Shown here: positions 9,292-16,290 of the stretch, piece by piece
How the letters are laid out: the number at the start of each line of letters is the position of its first letter
How positions within the stretch are numbered: position 1 is the stretch's first letter
NCBI RefSeq assembly: GCF_005377625.1
Contig: NZ_CP040098.1
Location: 3,089,279 to 3,153,278, forward strand
From: Desulfoglaeba alkanexedens ALDC
GTDB taxonomy: Bacteria; Desulfobacterota; Syntrophobacteria; Syntrophobacterales; DSM-9756
Length of the DNA stretch: 64,000 bases
Reading direction: 5' to 3'
Translations under genes and position numbers: made by a program
The notes under the pieces: model-generated
What the model saw: only the letters and a program-made list of their open reading frames with translations
Told to the model about the DNA's origin: nothing
Databases searched by the model: none

Positions 9292-10494
9292 ATGGCGGGC
9301 GTTAGGAGACGTCGCCTGGCAGGGGTTTGCGCCATCGTCTGCCTTACGGCGGCATGTTTTCTCTTTCCGTCGTCCTATGGCGATCGCGTGGACGACCAGG
9401 CGGTTCGGTGCGCCGGGCGGGTTGTTGCCGTGGACGATTCTCAGGTTCAGCAAGTCGGACTGATCCGGAAGGGCTCCCAACTTCTCATGCTCCAGATAGA
9501 AGACGGCCCCTTCGAGGGCAGGCAGGTCCAGGCCGTGAACCAGTTGCTGGGGCGAATGGACATCGACAAGGTCTTCCGGCCGGGAGACCGAGCTCTCTTG
9601 GTCTTGTCTCTGAATCCCAAAGGGGAAATCGTCTTTGTCGCCGCCCAGGACCATTGGCGCATCGGATGGGAAATCGGCTTACTGGGGCTCTTTTGCCTGT
9701 TGCTCTTGGTCTTCGCCGGCTGGACGGGGGCCAAGGCCATCGGATCCTTTCTCTTTTCCGCTGTCTTCATCTGGAGAGTCATGATCCCCGCCTTCCTGGA
9801 AGGTTGGGACCCCGTCCCTGTAGCCCTGGCCGGCACGTCGCTCCTCACCGGAGTGATCGTCTTCATGGTGGCGGGATTCACTTGGCGCGGTCTGACCGCC
9901 TTCCTGGGGGCCATGCTGGGGGTGATTACCAGCTGCGTTCTCGCCATGGTCTTCGTGCCGCTTTTCCACACCAACGGGGCGGTACTGCCCTTTTCCGAAA
10001 CCATGCTGTACGCAGGATATGCCCATTTGAGTCTTCCGCGGCTTTTCGTGGCGGCCATTTTCGTGGCGGCATCCGGGGCCCTCATGGACCTGGCCATGGA
10101 TGTGGCCGCGGCCATGGAGGAAGTGGCACGCGCCCGGCCGGATTATACCTTTTCCCGGCTCCTTTCTTCCGGGCTTAAGGTGGGCCGCGCCGTTGTGGGT
10201 ACAATGACCACGACGCTGCTGCTGGCCTACTCCGGAGGCTACATGACACTCCTGATGACCTTCATGGCTCAGGGAGTGCCGGTGGTCAATCTCATGAACC
10301 ATGTGTATGTGGCTTCGGAAATCCTGAAGACCCTGGTGGGAAGCTTCGGCCTGGTGACCGTTGCGCCCTTCACAGCCGTTGCGGGCGCGTTCATCTATGG
10401 GCGCGTGTGGAGTGTGACGGCATTCGGCCAACCGCCGCTGGGGGCAAGGGAAATCGCTGGACCCGAGACGGCTTCCAGTCTCCCATTGGATTGA
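9292..10494 (+). CDS. YibE/F family membrane protein
   Basis: About 400 residues with one N-terminal membrane anchor or signal, an extracytoplasmic region (residues about 30-120), then six or seven hydrophobic segments. The signature AASGALMDLAMDVAAAMEEV followed by ARPDY is typical of YibE/F, as is the GTMTTTLLLAYSGGYMTLLM segment. The biochemical function of the family is not established; a transport role is assumed in databases. The ATG at 9292 was chosen because AAAGGAGG sits six bases upstream; the longer in-frame reading from 9211 crosses the terminator hairpin. Confidence 0.8.
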   Translation: MAGVRRRRLAGVCAIVCLTAACFLFPSSYGDRVDDQAVRCAGRVVAVDDSQVQQVGLIRKGSQLLMLQIEDGPFEGRQVQAVNQLLGRMDIDKVFRPGDRALLVLSLNPKGEIVFVAAQDHWRIGWEIGLLGLFCLLLLVFAGWTGAKAIGSFLFSAVFIWRVMIPAFLEGWDPVPVALAGTSLLTGVIVFMVAGFTWRGLTAFLGAMLGVITSCVLAMVFVPLFHTNGAVLPFSETMLYAGYAHLSLPRLFVAAIFVAASGALMDLAMDVAAAMEEVARARPDYTFSRLLSSGLKVGRAVVGTMTTTLLLAYSGGYMTLLMTFMAQGVPVVNLMNHVYVASEILKTLVGSFGLVTVAPFTAVAGAFIYGRVWSVTAFGQPPLGAREIAGPETASSLPLD

Positions 10495-10540
10495 TGGACG
10501 CGTCGAGAAGGAGCGAGACGCTCACCAGTTTCCGTATGTT

Positions 10541-10753
10541 TCACGGCCGGTGGTACCGTCCCGGATTTACCCTAATCCGCTCGATATTGATACCGATAGA
10601 TAGGAACCGCGACCGTTGTGCCCGCCGGATCCGCCATGGCTTGACGCCGGTTCGTTCTGCCAAGGCGGCCAGGAATAAGTCCAGCGCCTGCTCGAAGGTG
10701 TATCCGCGATGGTCCGTCGCAAAGACCAGAAGCTCCCGCACCCAGCGAATCAA
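10541..10753 (-). pseudogene. Possible tyrosine-recombinase (integrase) N-terminal fragment
   Basis: The minus reading MIRWVRELLVFATDHRGYTF then EQALDLFLAALAERTGVKPW resembles the N-terminal SAM-like DNA-binding domain of phage/integron-type integrases. A continuation (VPIYRYQYRAD) appears in a different frame at about 10590-10572, so the copy is frameshifted and truncated. The match is from memory of the pattern only. Confidence 0.35.
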
Positions 10754-10865
10754 ATGTGGCTGGCGCTTTGCCGGTGCCGGCTATCGTTTGCGCAGAAACT
10801 CGGCATACCTGCCAGGTCATTGGCAACCTTATGCTGGTCAGGTGATTTCTGCTTGGATTTTTTCC

Positions 10866-10894
10866 TTGACTAGGGAGTGAGCGTTTACTATAGT
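10866..10894 (+). promoter_or_regulatory. Sigma-70-type promoter
   Basis: TTGACT (10866-10871) and TATAGT (10889-10894) are separated by exactly 17 bases, with AT-rich sequence after. The next + strand gene is the selenocysteine peroxiredoxin at 11331, but a 317-bp family 1 element (10948-11264) now lies between them, so the element may have been inserted into the original leader. Confidence 0.55.
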
Positions 10895-10947
10895 AATGAT
10901 TATTAATTATATGAATTGACAGGGAACCGTTCCGGATAATCGGAAAT

Positions 10948-11264
10948 GGGTGCGGACCTTTTAGGACGACATCCAGGGTGACCCTCTGAGGTAGACCCAG
11001 ATGGCCTTGAAGCAGCGAGCGCATCAGCTCCGTTTTCCCTCGTTCCCAAGCTCCAGCTTGGGAACGCCCTGCCCGGGAAGCTCCAGCTTCCCTCCTGCTA
11101 CAGCTGAAACGCGGTATCTTTCTGGGGAGCTCGCCAGGATCTTGAAGTGGCTTTCCCCTCGTTCCCAAGCTCTGGCTTGGAAACGGCCTAACCGAACCTG
11201 GACCTTCTGCACAGTTGTATTCCCAAGCCGGAGCTTGGGAACAAGAAGCAAAAGATCTGCACCC
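10948..11264 (-). repeat. Family 1 MITE-like element, long form
   Basis: A complete element of 317 bp. Its ends are imperfect inverted repeats: GGGTGCGGACCTTTTAG at the left and, read inward from the right, GGGTGCAGATCTTTTGC. It contains three or four palindromes of the type CCAAGCTCCAGCTTGG and no gene. The same long form occurs at 39155-39472 in opposite orientation with the same internal order. Confidence 0.8.
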
Positions 11265-11330
11265 ATTGGAATTTGAGTGGAATACCAAGCTAGCCCGCCA
11301 TAAAAAGACGTATTCCAGGAGGAGATCAAG

Positions 11331-12032
11331 ATGGCAGAAATGAAAGATGGTTGTGTTAAGCCGGCACGTGGGCCGATTATGCCCACCATTGAGCCCTCGG
11401 CCATAGCCAGGGAAACTCTATCATTAAAGGAGGTTAAGATGTTAGCAAGAGTCGGTCAGGAAGCTATTGACTTTGAAGCAAACGCTTACATCGAGGGTGT
11501 AGGTTTGCAGCCTGTCAAATTCAGCGATTACAAAGGTAAATGGATAGCCCTTTGCTTCTATCCGGGGGATTTTACTTTTGTTTGACCGACCGAATTGGCG
11601 GCGGTCGCCGCCCGCTATGACGAGCTTAAGGCACTTGGGGTAGAAGTGCTGGCCATGAGCACCGACAGCCGCTTCGTGCATAAGGTTTGGCAGGAGCAAG
11701 AGTTGTCCAGAATGGTCGAGGGTGGTGTACCGTTCCCATTGCTCGAAGATGCTGGTGGGAAGATAGGCACAATTTATGGGGTGTATGATGAAGCGGCTGG
11801 GGTAGACATTCGCGGTCGGTTCATCATTGACCCGGACTTTGTGATACGAGCGATGGAAGTGCTGACCCCTGAGGTGGGTCGGAGTCCTGAGGAGTTGATC
11901 AGGCAAATCAAAGCGTTCCAACACGTGCATGCCACAGGAGAGGTAACGCCGTCAGGCTGGCAACCGGGTCAAACCACGCTCAAGCCTGGTCCGGAGCTGG
12001 TAGGGAGAGTATGGGAGGTCTGGAAGCCCTAA
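11331..12032 (+). CDS. Selenocysteine-containing peroxiredoxin (AhpC/TSA type), UGA at 11583-11585
   Basis: Two abutting in-frame segments form one AhpC/TSA peroxiredoxin if UGA at 11583-11585 is read through. The block is FYPGDFTFV-UGA-PTELAAV, and the family motif is FTFVCPTE, so UGA sits exactly at the peroxidatic Cys. A SECIS-like hairpin (GGCGGC-GGTC-GCCGCC, 11597-11612) starts 11 bases after UGA. The rest matches the family: VLAMSTDS, FPLLEDAGGKI, RGRFIIDP, and a C-terminal GEVTPSGWQPG where typical 2-Cys members have GEVCPxGW. The resolving Cys is thus Thr, and no Cys follows the UGA, suggesting a 1-Sec mechanism. Expected role: cytosolic peroxide reduction. Start uncertain: the ATG at 11331 (AGGAGGAG upstream) and 11439 (AAAGGAGG upstream, MLARVGQEAIDF, the usual N-terminus) both have ribosome sites. 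selA/B/C are not in the window. Confidence 0.85.
11597..11612 (+). promoter_or_regulatory. Putative bacterial SECIS hairpin
   Basis: A perfect 6-bp stem GGCGGC/GCCGCC with loop GGTC; the loop begins 17 bases after the UGA. Bacterial SECIS elements are short hairpins immediately downstream of UGA, with the apical loop at about this distance and a G in the loop. The codons remain compatible with the protein (ELAAVAAR), as required for an element inside a coding region. Confidence 0.7.
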
Positions 12033-12153
12033 AGTGTGGCAAAGGCGGGCTAAGCAGAGGCTGGAGCCGACAGCGCCTTCGGTGCTTCGGCTCAGCCGCA
12101 AACCGTTGGATCTCCATGTTTCCGGAGCCTCTGTGAATGCTTGAAAAAACGAT

Positions 12154-12294
12154 GGGTGCAGATCTTTTGCTTCTTGTTCCCAAGCTGGAGCTTGGGAACG
12201 AGGGGAAACGGAGTTGATGCGCTTGCTGCTTCAAGGCCATCTGGATCTACCTCAGAGGGTCCACCCTGGGTGTCGTTCTAAAAGATCCGCACCC
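12154..12294 (+). repeat. Family 1 MITE-like element, short form
   Basis: A 141-bp element with ends GGGTGCAGATCTTTTGC and, inverted, GGGTGCGGATCTTTTAG, and one central palindrome. The short form lacks the additional palindromes of the 317-bp copies. Its right half (GATGCGCTTGCTGCTTCAAG then GCCATCTGGATCTACCTC) is shared with 15335-15474, 39155-39472 and 37357-37460. Confidence 0.8.
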
Positions 12295-12554
12295 AAAAAC
12301 GATCCTTGGAGGACTTCGTTGTCGCAAAGCCGACGACCCTCTTTTCTCGGCCGCTCTTGACTTAAAGCGATCCACTCCGGGAATTGCCGGCTCTGCACCT
12401 TCTGCCATCCGGTTAAGGTAGAGATTGGGGGACGCTGCGCGCCACGGAACGAGCGTCAGTAAGTCATCGCGCCGGGGCGCGCAAGCTCGCCCGACGTTCG
12501 ACTTCAGACGCCGCTGCGTTCGACCTGAAATGGAGTAGAAAGGAGCACACGACG
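12295..12554. other. Intergenic, decayed sequence
   Basis: About 260 bp between the short family 1 element and the YeeE/YedE gene. The left part (about 12300-12400) is a decayed relative of the dispersed sequence at 51.3 kb. The right part ends in the AAAGGAG ribosome site for the next gene. No gene seen. Confidence 0.4.
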
Positions 12555-13097
12555 ATGAAGTGGAAAACAGAAGACGGCGGATGGAGTCCCTACCTAGCGG
12601 GAGCATTGGTGGGACTACTGGCCATTGCTTCAGTCTATGCGACAACTCGGTGGATGCACAAAACAAGCTACCTTGGTGCATCAACGACTTTTGTGCGGGC
12701 CGCAGGACTACTTGAACGGACAATCGCCCCGGATCGCGTTGCTGCCAACGAGTACTACACCAAGGAGAAGGTAAAGGTGGATTGGCAGTTCATGCTTGTT
12801 TTGGGAATTTTCGCCGGAGCTGTGATTGGTTCGACAACAGATAAGAGCTTTAAGATGGAGAGTGTTCCGCCCATATGGCGAGAACGGTTTGGTGCGTCCA
12901 TATGGATGCGAGCTATAGCGGCCTTTGTCGGAGGCATTGTTGCGATGCTCGGTGCCCGCATGGCGGACGGTTGTCCCAGCGGACACGGCCTCAGCGGCAT
13001 GATGCAGCTATCGGCAAGTTCGTTTGTCGTCATGGGCTTGTTCTTTGGGGTAGGGGTGATCTTTGCCGCCCTGATCTATAGGAGGAAAGCGCAATGA
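12555..13097 (+). CDS. YeeE/YedE family membrane protein, first half
   Basis: A 180-residue membrane protein of the sulphur-transport (YeeE/YedE, TsuA-like) family. It has about four hydrophobic segments and the family's Cys motif ADGCPSGHGLSG near the end. TsuA proteins carry thiosulfate across the inner membrane using conserved Cys; YedE of E. coli is often linked to selenium metabolism. Here the usual two-repeat protein is split into two genes that overlap by four bases (ATGA, 13094-13097), so they are surely co-translated. The neighbouring selenocysteine peroxiredoxin and persulfide-dioxygenase-like protein fit transport of a sulfur or selenium species. The start has AAAGGAG upstream. Confidence 0.8.
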   Translation: MKWKTEDGGWSPYLAGALVGLLAIASVYATTRWMHKTSYLGASTTFVRAAGLLERTIAPDRVAANEYYTKEKVKVDWQFMLVLGIFAGAVIGSTTDKSFKMESVPPIWRERFGASIWMRAIAAFVGGIVAMLGARMADGCPSGHGLSGMMQLSASSFVVMGLFFGVGVIFAALIYRRKAQ

Positions 13098-13624
13098 GCA
13101 TCGATCAGACACTCGGATTGGTTACAGGAGTGATCTTCGGATTCCTCTTGCAGAAAGGGCGCGTTCTCCGATTCGAAAAGCAGGTGGGCGCCATGCTGCT
13201 GAAGGACATGACAATGCCCAAGTTCATGCTGTCTGCCATATTGGTCGGCATGGTTGGCATACAGCTTCTTGCAACGACTGAAGTCATAAATCTCAGCCAT
13301 AAGCCTATGAACCTTGGTGGCGTCTTGCTGGGAGGCATCCTTTTTGGTTGTGGCTGGGCGGTGATGGGTTTATGTCCTGGCACCTCTGTGGGGGCGTTTG
13401 GTGAAGGGCGCTGGCATGCCGTGTTTGCCATTGCTGGAATGATTGCGGGTGCAGCTCTCTATTCGGAGCTTTACCCACTCTTAAAATCGACGGTTCTGGC
13501 ATGGAAGGACTTCGGCAAGATAGGACTGGCCGACGTGCTTGGCGTTTCCCCATGGCTCATAGTTCCTATATTCTGGGCTGGAATTGTCTGGCTTTTCGTT
13601 TGGTTTGAGCGGAAGAAGCTCTGA
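13094..13624 (+). CDS. YeeE/YedE family membrane protein, second half
   Basis: A 176-residue membrane protein, the partner of the preceding gene. The repeat motif is GCGWAVMGLCPGTSVGAFGE, carrying the second conserved Cys of the family, with four hydrophobic segments. The N-terminus (MSIDQTLGLVTGVIFGFLLQ) begins with the first helix. It should form a heteromeric or pseudo-dimeric inner-membrane channel with the first half. The ribosome site AGGAGG lies inside the end of the upstream gene. Confidence 0.8.
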   Translation: MSIDQTLGLVTGVIFGFLLQKGRVLRFEKQVGAMLLKDMTMPKFMLSAILVGMVGIQLLATTEVINLSHKPMNLGGVLLGGILFGCGWAVMGLCPGTSVGAFGEGRWHAVFAIAGMIAGAALYSELYPLLKSTVLAWKDFGKIGLADVLGVSPWLIVPIFWAGIVWLFVWFERKKL

Positions 13625-13738
13625 GGGCGAATGAAGCCATCGAACAAGGCCATGCACTTGGACGGGAATTCGGCTGCGCTCCATTGCCGCCGGTTATGGC
13701 CGGCGCCTGTGTAGGCAAAGTCGCTTGATCGTGGCTAC

Positions 13739-13831
13739 AAACACCCCAACCCTCTCCCATCAAGGGAGAGCGGTATTTTTTGACCTTCGTCAACCTTTTT
13801 GCTTAAGGTCTCCACTTTAGAACGCTGGCAA
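13739..13831 (+). repeat. Family 2 repeat, right-end fragment
   Basis: It holds CCCCAACCCTCTCCCATCAA and the right terminus of family 2 (AGGTCTCCACTTTAGAACGC then TGGCAA). The left terminus and G-rich body are missing. It lies 65 bp upstream of the MBL/rhodanese gene. Confidence 0.65.
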
Positions 13832-13895
13832 TGTTTTAATGCGTGTCTGTGGCAGGACCTTTTCGATAAAATTAAACGGAGAAAGGAGTTGAAGG

Positions 13896-15278
13896 ATGTA
13901 TTTTAAACAGATTACCGTGCCTGGATTGGGTTGCAATTCCTATGTTATCGGCTGTCCAGGAGCAAAAGAAGCGGTTGTTGTGGACCCGAAACGCGATGTG
14001 CAGGATTACATGGACATATCCAGGGATGAAGGTATGAAAATAACCCATATCATTGAAACCCATGTGCACGCCGATCATGTAAGCGGCAACCAGGAATTAA
14101 AATCCCGCACTGGAGCGGCCATTTACTACGGTGAAGGCACGCCCGTGACCTTTGATCATAAAGAACTGAAAGAAGGTGATATCATTGAATTCGGCATGGT
14201 CAAACTAGAAATTTTGAGTACCCCAGGCCATACGCCGAACTCCATATCGATTCTGGTAACGGACAAGGCCCGCGCTAACATACCCGAGCTGATTCTTACA
14301 GGAGACCTTCTTTTCGTCGGTTCTATCGGCCGGCCGGATCTGGCTGGAGCGGAAGTCTTAGAGGAACAGGTGAAAAATCTGTATCATTCTCTTTATGAGA
14401 AAGTGCTTCGCTTGCCGGATTATTTGGAGGTTTTCCCTGCCCATGGTCAGGGTTCCCTATGCGGCAAAGGATTAAGTGCCAAGGCCAGCAGCACTTTAGG
14501 CTATGAACGTCAGACACAGCCCCTGCTTCAATTACCGGGGTTTGGTGCGTTTCACGATCAGATTGCGAGTGTTTTTCCTGTCAGGCCAAAAAGTTTTACG
14601 CACATTATCAGTACCAATACCTATGGCGCTCCGCTTCTGGAGCGCTGTCCGGTGGAGCAAACGCTGAATCCCGACCAATTTGAACAGATCCGCCAACAAG
14701 GTGCAACTATTATCGATACCCGGGACACGGCTTGTTTTGGTGGATTTCATATCCCCGGCGCAATAAATATCGGATTTGAAAACCAGATGGCCAACTGGAT
14801 CGGCATGGTTGTTGATCCTCTGGACAAGCTACTGCTGGTGGTGGATCACCGGGATAGGTATGAAGAAATGACGACGCAACTGCACAGAATCGGTTATGAT
14901 AATATATATGGTTATCTTTCGGGCGGCATAGCCGCCTGGATTTCCAGCGGCATGCCCATTGACAGCTTATCGCCGATCTCCGCCCAAATACTTAAACAGA
15001 AATTGGACAAGAAGGATTTCGGCCAAATCGTGGATGTTCGGACCCCCGAAGAAAGGGCGCAAGGCCATATACCGGATTCATGGCACATACCCATGACCGA
15101 TATTCTGGAAAAAAGTCCGGACATTCCGAAAGATGAAGAAGTAATTGTGGTTTGCAGCACCGGATATAGGTCTAATATCGTCGCAAGCCATCTCAAACAG
15201 GATGGATTCAGCCACGTGCACAGTCTGGCTGGAGGCCTCATTGCCTGGCAGAATGCAGGCTATGGTCTTGTAGACTGA
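13896..15278 (+). CDS. MBL-fold/tandem rhodanese protein (persulfide-dioxygenase-like)
   Basis: A 460-residue cytosolic protein. Residues 1-235 are a metallo-beta-lactamase fold with the metal motif THVHADHVSGN (HxHxDH), TPGHTPNS and TGDLLFVGSIGRPD, as in ETHE1-like persulfide dioxygenases. Two rhodanese domains follow. The first (about 265-355) lacks the catalytic Cys (LLVVDHRDRYEE), so it is inactive or structural. The second (about 365-460) has it (IVVCSTGYRSN). The family oxidises glutathione persulfide to sulfite, and a rhodanese partner moves the sulfane sulfur. It follows the YeeE/YedE pair, forming a sulfur-detoxification group with the peroxiredoxin. The ATG is preceded by AGAAAGGAG. 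Confidence 0.82.
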   Translation: MYFKQITVPGLGCNSYVIGCPGAKEAVVVDPKRDVQDYMDISRDEGMKITHIIETHVHADHVSGNQELKSRTGAAIYYGEGTPVTFDHKELKEGDIIEFGMVKLEILSTPGHTPNSISILVTDKARANIPELILTGDLLFVGSIGRPDLAGAEVLEEQVKNLYHSLYEKVLRLPDYLEVFPAHGQGSLCGKGLSAKASSTLGYERQTQPLLQLPGFGAFHDQIASVFPVRPKSFTHIISTNTYGAPLLERCPVEQTLNPDQFEQIRQQGATIIDTRDTACFGGFHIPGAINIGFENQMANWIGMVVDPLDKLLLVVDHRDRYEEMTTQLHRIGYDNIYGYLSGGIAAWISSGMPIDSLSPISAQILKQKLDKKDFGQIVDVRTPEERAQGHIPDSWHIPMTDILEKSPDIPKDEEVIVVCSTGYRSNIVASHLKQDGFSHVHSLAGGLIAWQNAGYGLVD

Positions 15279-15334
15279 ATCGTGGTCGATCTTAAAGTTG
15301 CCAGTTTAAGGGAGCTAGATGCATGATATTTATT

Positions 15335-15474
15335 GGGTGAAGATCTTTTCCTTCTTGTTCCCAAGCCGGAGCTTGGGAACGAGGGGAAACGGAGCTGATG
15401 CGCTTGCTGCTTCAAGGCCATCTGGATCTACCTCAGAGGGTCACCCTGGATGTCGTTCTATAAGATCCGCACCC
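15335..15474 (+). repeat. Family 1 MITE-like element, short form
   Basis: A 140-bp element with ends GGGTGAAGATCTTTTCC and, inverted, GGGTGCGGATCTTATAG. Flanking bases are ATT on the left and AAT on the right, so ATTGGGTG...CACCCAAT is a slightly longer inverted repeat. Confidence 0.78.
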
Positions 15475-15713
15475 AATGGATTTTTGCAATCTTATGGATT
15501 TTTAAGTTGCAACTTTGTCCACTTTTACTCTGCAACAAAGAATATCGTTCAAAAAGATCTGCAGCCATGGAACTTCAGGTTAATCGCGCTTTTTGGGTTG
15601 CATGGGGGTCTTCGGATGCGGTTGGGTGACGAAAGGTGTGCTTGACAAGGGCTGCCTTTTTTTTCTATGTTGCATTAACAGGTCTTGCGGGTCAAAAGGA
15701 TAGAGGGGAAGCC
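15475..15713 (+). promoter_or_regulatory. Promoter region of the aromatic amino acid operon
   Basis: TTGACA at about 15642-15647 and TATGTT about 18 bases later form a sigma-70-type promoter. Transcription would start about 30-40 bases before the leader peptide at 15714 and run through the attenuator into the pheA operon. The rest of the stretch is AT-richer and holds no gene; an isolated piece of a family 1 end (AAAGATCTGCAGCCA) lies at about 15554. Confidence 0.55.
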
Positions 15714-15785
15714 GTGGGCGGTGCAAGTCGATTTTTTATGTATTTTTTTTATCGGCCGAAGAGCCGACGGCTGACCCGCCTTTAG
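15714..15785 (+). CDS. Phe/Tyr-rich leader peptide of the pheA-aro operon
   Basis: A 23-codon reading with GTG start, preceded at a few bases by GAGGGGAA. The peptide is MGGASRFFMYFFYRPKSRRL then TRL. The run FFMYFFY holds four Phe and two Tyr in seven codons, the pattern expected of control codons in translational attenuation (compare PheL of enterobacteria). A strong terminator follows at 15811-15841, then genes for Phe/Tyr synthesis. When charged tRNA-Phe or tRNA-Tyr is scarce the ribosome should stall here and let an antiterminator form (inference). It is too short for automatic gene callers. A shorter version could start at the ATG at 15738 (MYFFYRPKSRRLTRL). Confidence 0.7.
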   Translation: MGGASRFFMYFFYRPKSRRLTRL

Positions 15786-15810
15786 TCCACGCCAAAATGG
15801 GGATGGTGTC

Positions 15811-15841
15811 AAGGCCGCGGGTTCAGCCCGCGGCCTTTTTT
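15811..15841 (+). terminator. Attenuator terminator upstream of pheA-aro genes
   Basis: A perfect 11-bp GC-rich stem (15811-15821 with 15827-15837), loop TTCAG, and four T directly after. It lies 25 bases past the leader peptide stop and before the first operon gene, the geometry of a classical attenuator. Confidence 0.75.
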
Positions 15842-15909
15842 GCTTGTGCGCCGGGCTGAGGAGGCGGTGGACGGCGCCTGGAGCCCGGCGGGAGACTTCG
15901 AGGACCGCC

Positions 15910-16290
15910 ATGAAGGAAGCGTGGGTGCAGTTGGAAGAATGGTCCAAGGATCTTGCGACGACGCCGCTGGAAAGCGGGGCCGCGGCCTTGGTATTTACTC
16001 CGGGCTACGCTCAGAGCGCCAGGGGGTCTTGGGCGGCTCAGAGTGATTGCCGAGGACGGAGATCCGACGCCGGGAAAGGACGTCTTCTTCCTGGAGCACA
16101 AGACGGCGAGGGACGAGCGGAAGAGGGGACTCTTTTCCTTCAAAACGCGGAGACCGTGTGTCTTGTGACCTCGGAAGGGGAAGCGCGTTCCGTGGCGGCT
16201 CTGGAGCCGGCTGACGCGGTGTTGGTATCCATGGAGGCCGGGGCCCGCCGTTTCGGGAGGTCCGTTGAAGAAACCATTTGGGAGAAATGA
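15910..16290 (+). pseudogene. 3-dehydroquinate synthase II remnant (internal deletion, frameshifts)
   Basis: The N-terminal reading MKEAWVQLEEWSKDLATTPL then ESGAAALV matches the start of archaeal-type DHQ synthase II. The reading shifts by one frame at about 16025 (GLGRLRVIAEDGDPTPGKDV is the family's next block) and back at about 16110-16130 to LFLQNAETVCLVTSEG and ARRFGRSVEETIWEK, the family C-terminus. About 200 central residues are missing compared with the usual 330-380. The C-terminal end overlaps the pheA start (ATGA). In Desulfovibrio and methanogens this enzyme makes 3-dehydroquinate from an amino sugar rather than DAHP. The copy here cannot be functional unless the sequence is wrong. 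Confidence 0.68.

Noticed and set aside
10572-11288. A 238-residue minus ORF over the family 1 element
   Set aside because: Mostly repeat translation; only its last residues may belong to the integrase fragment.
15953-16168. A separate gene in the +1 frame within the DHQ synthase II region
   Set aside because: Its translation (GLGRLRVIAEDGD) is the next block of the same DHQ synthase II, so it is the frameshifted middle of the remnant.
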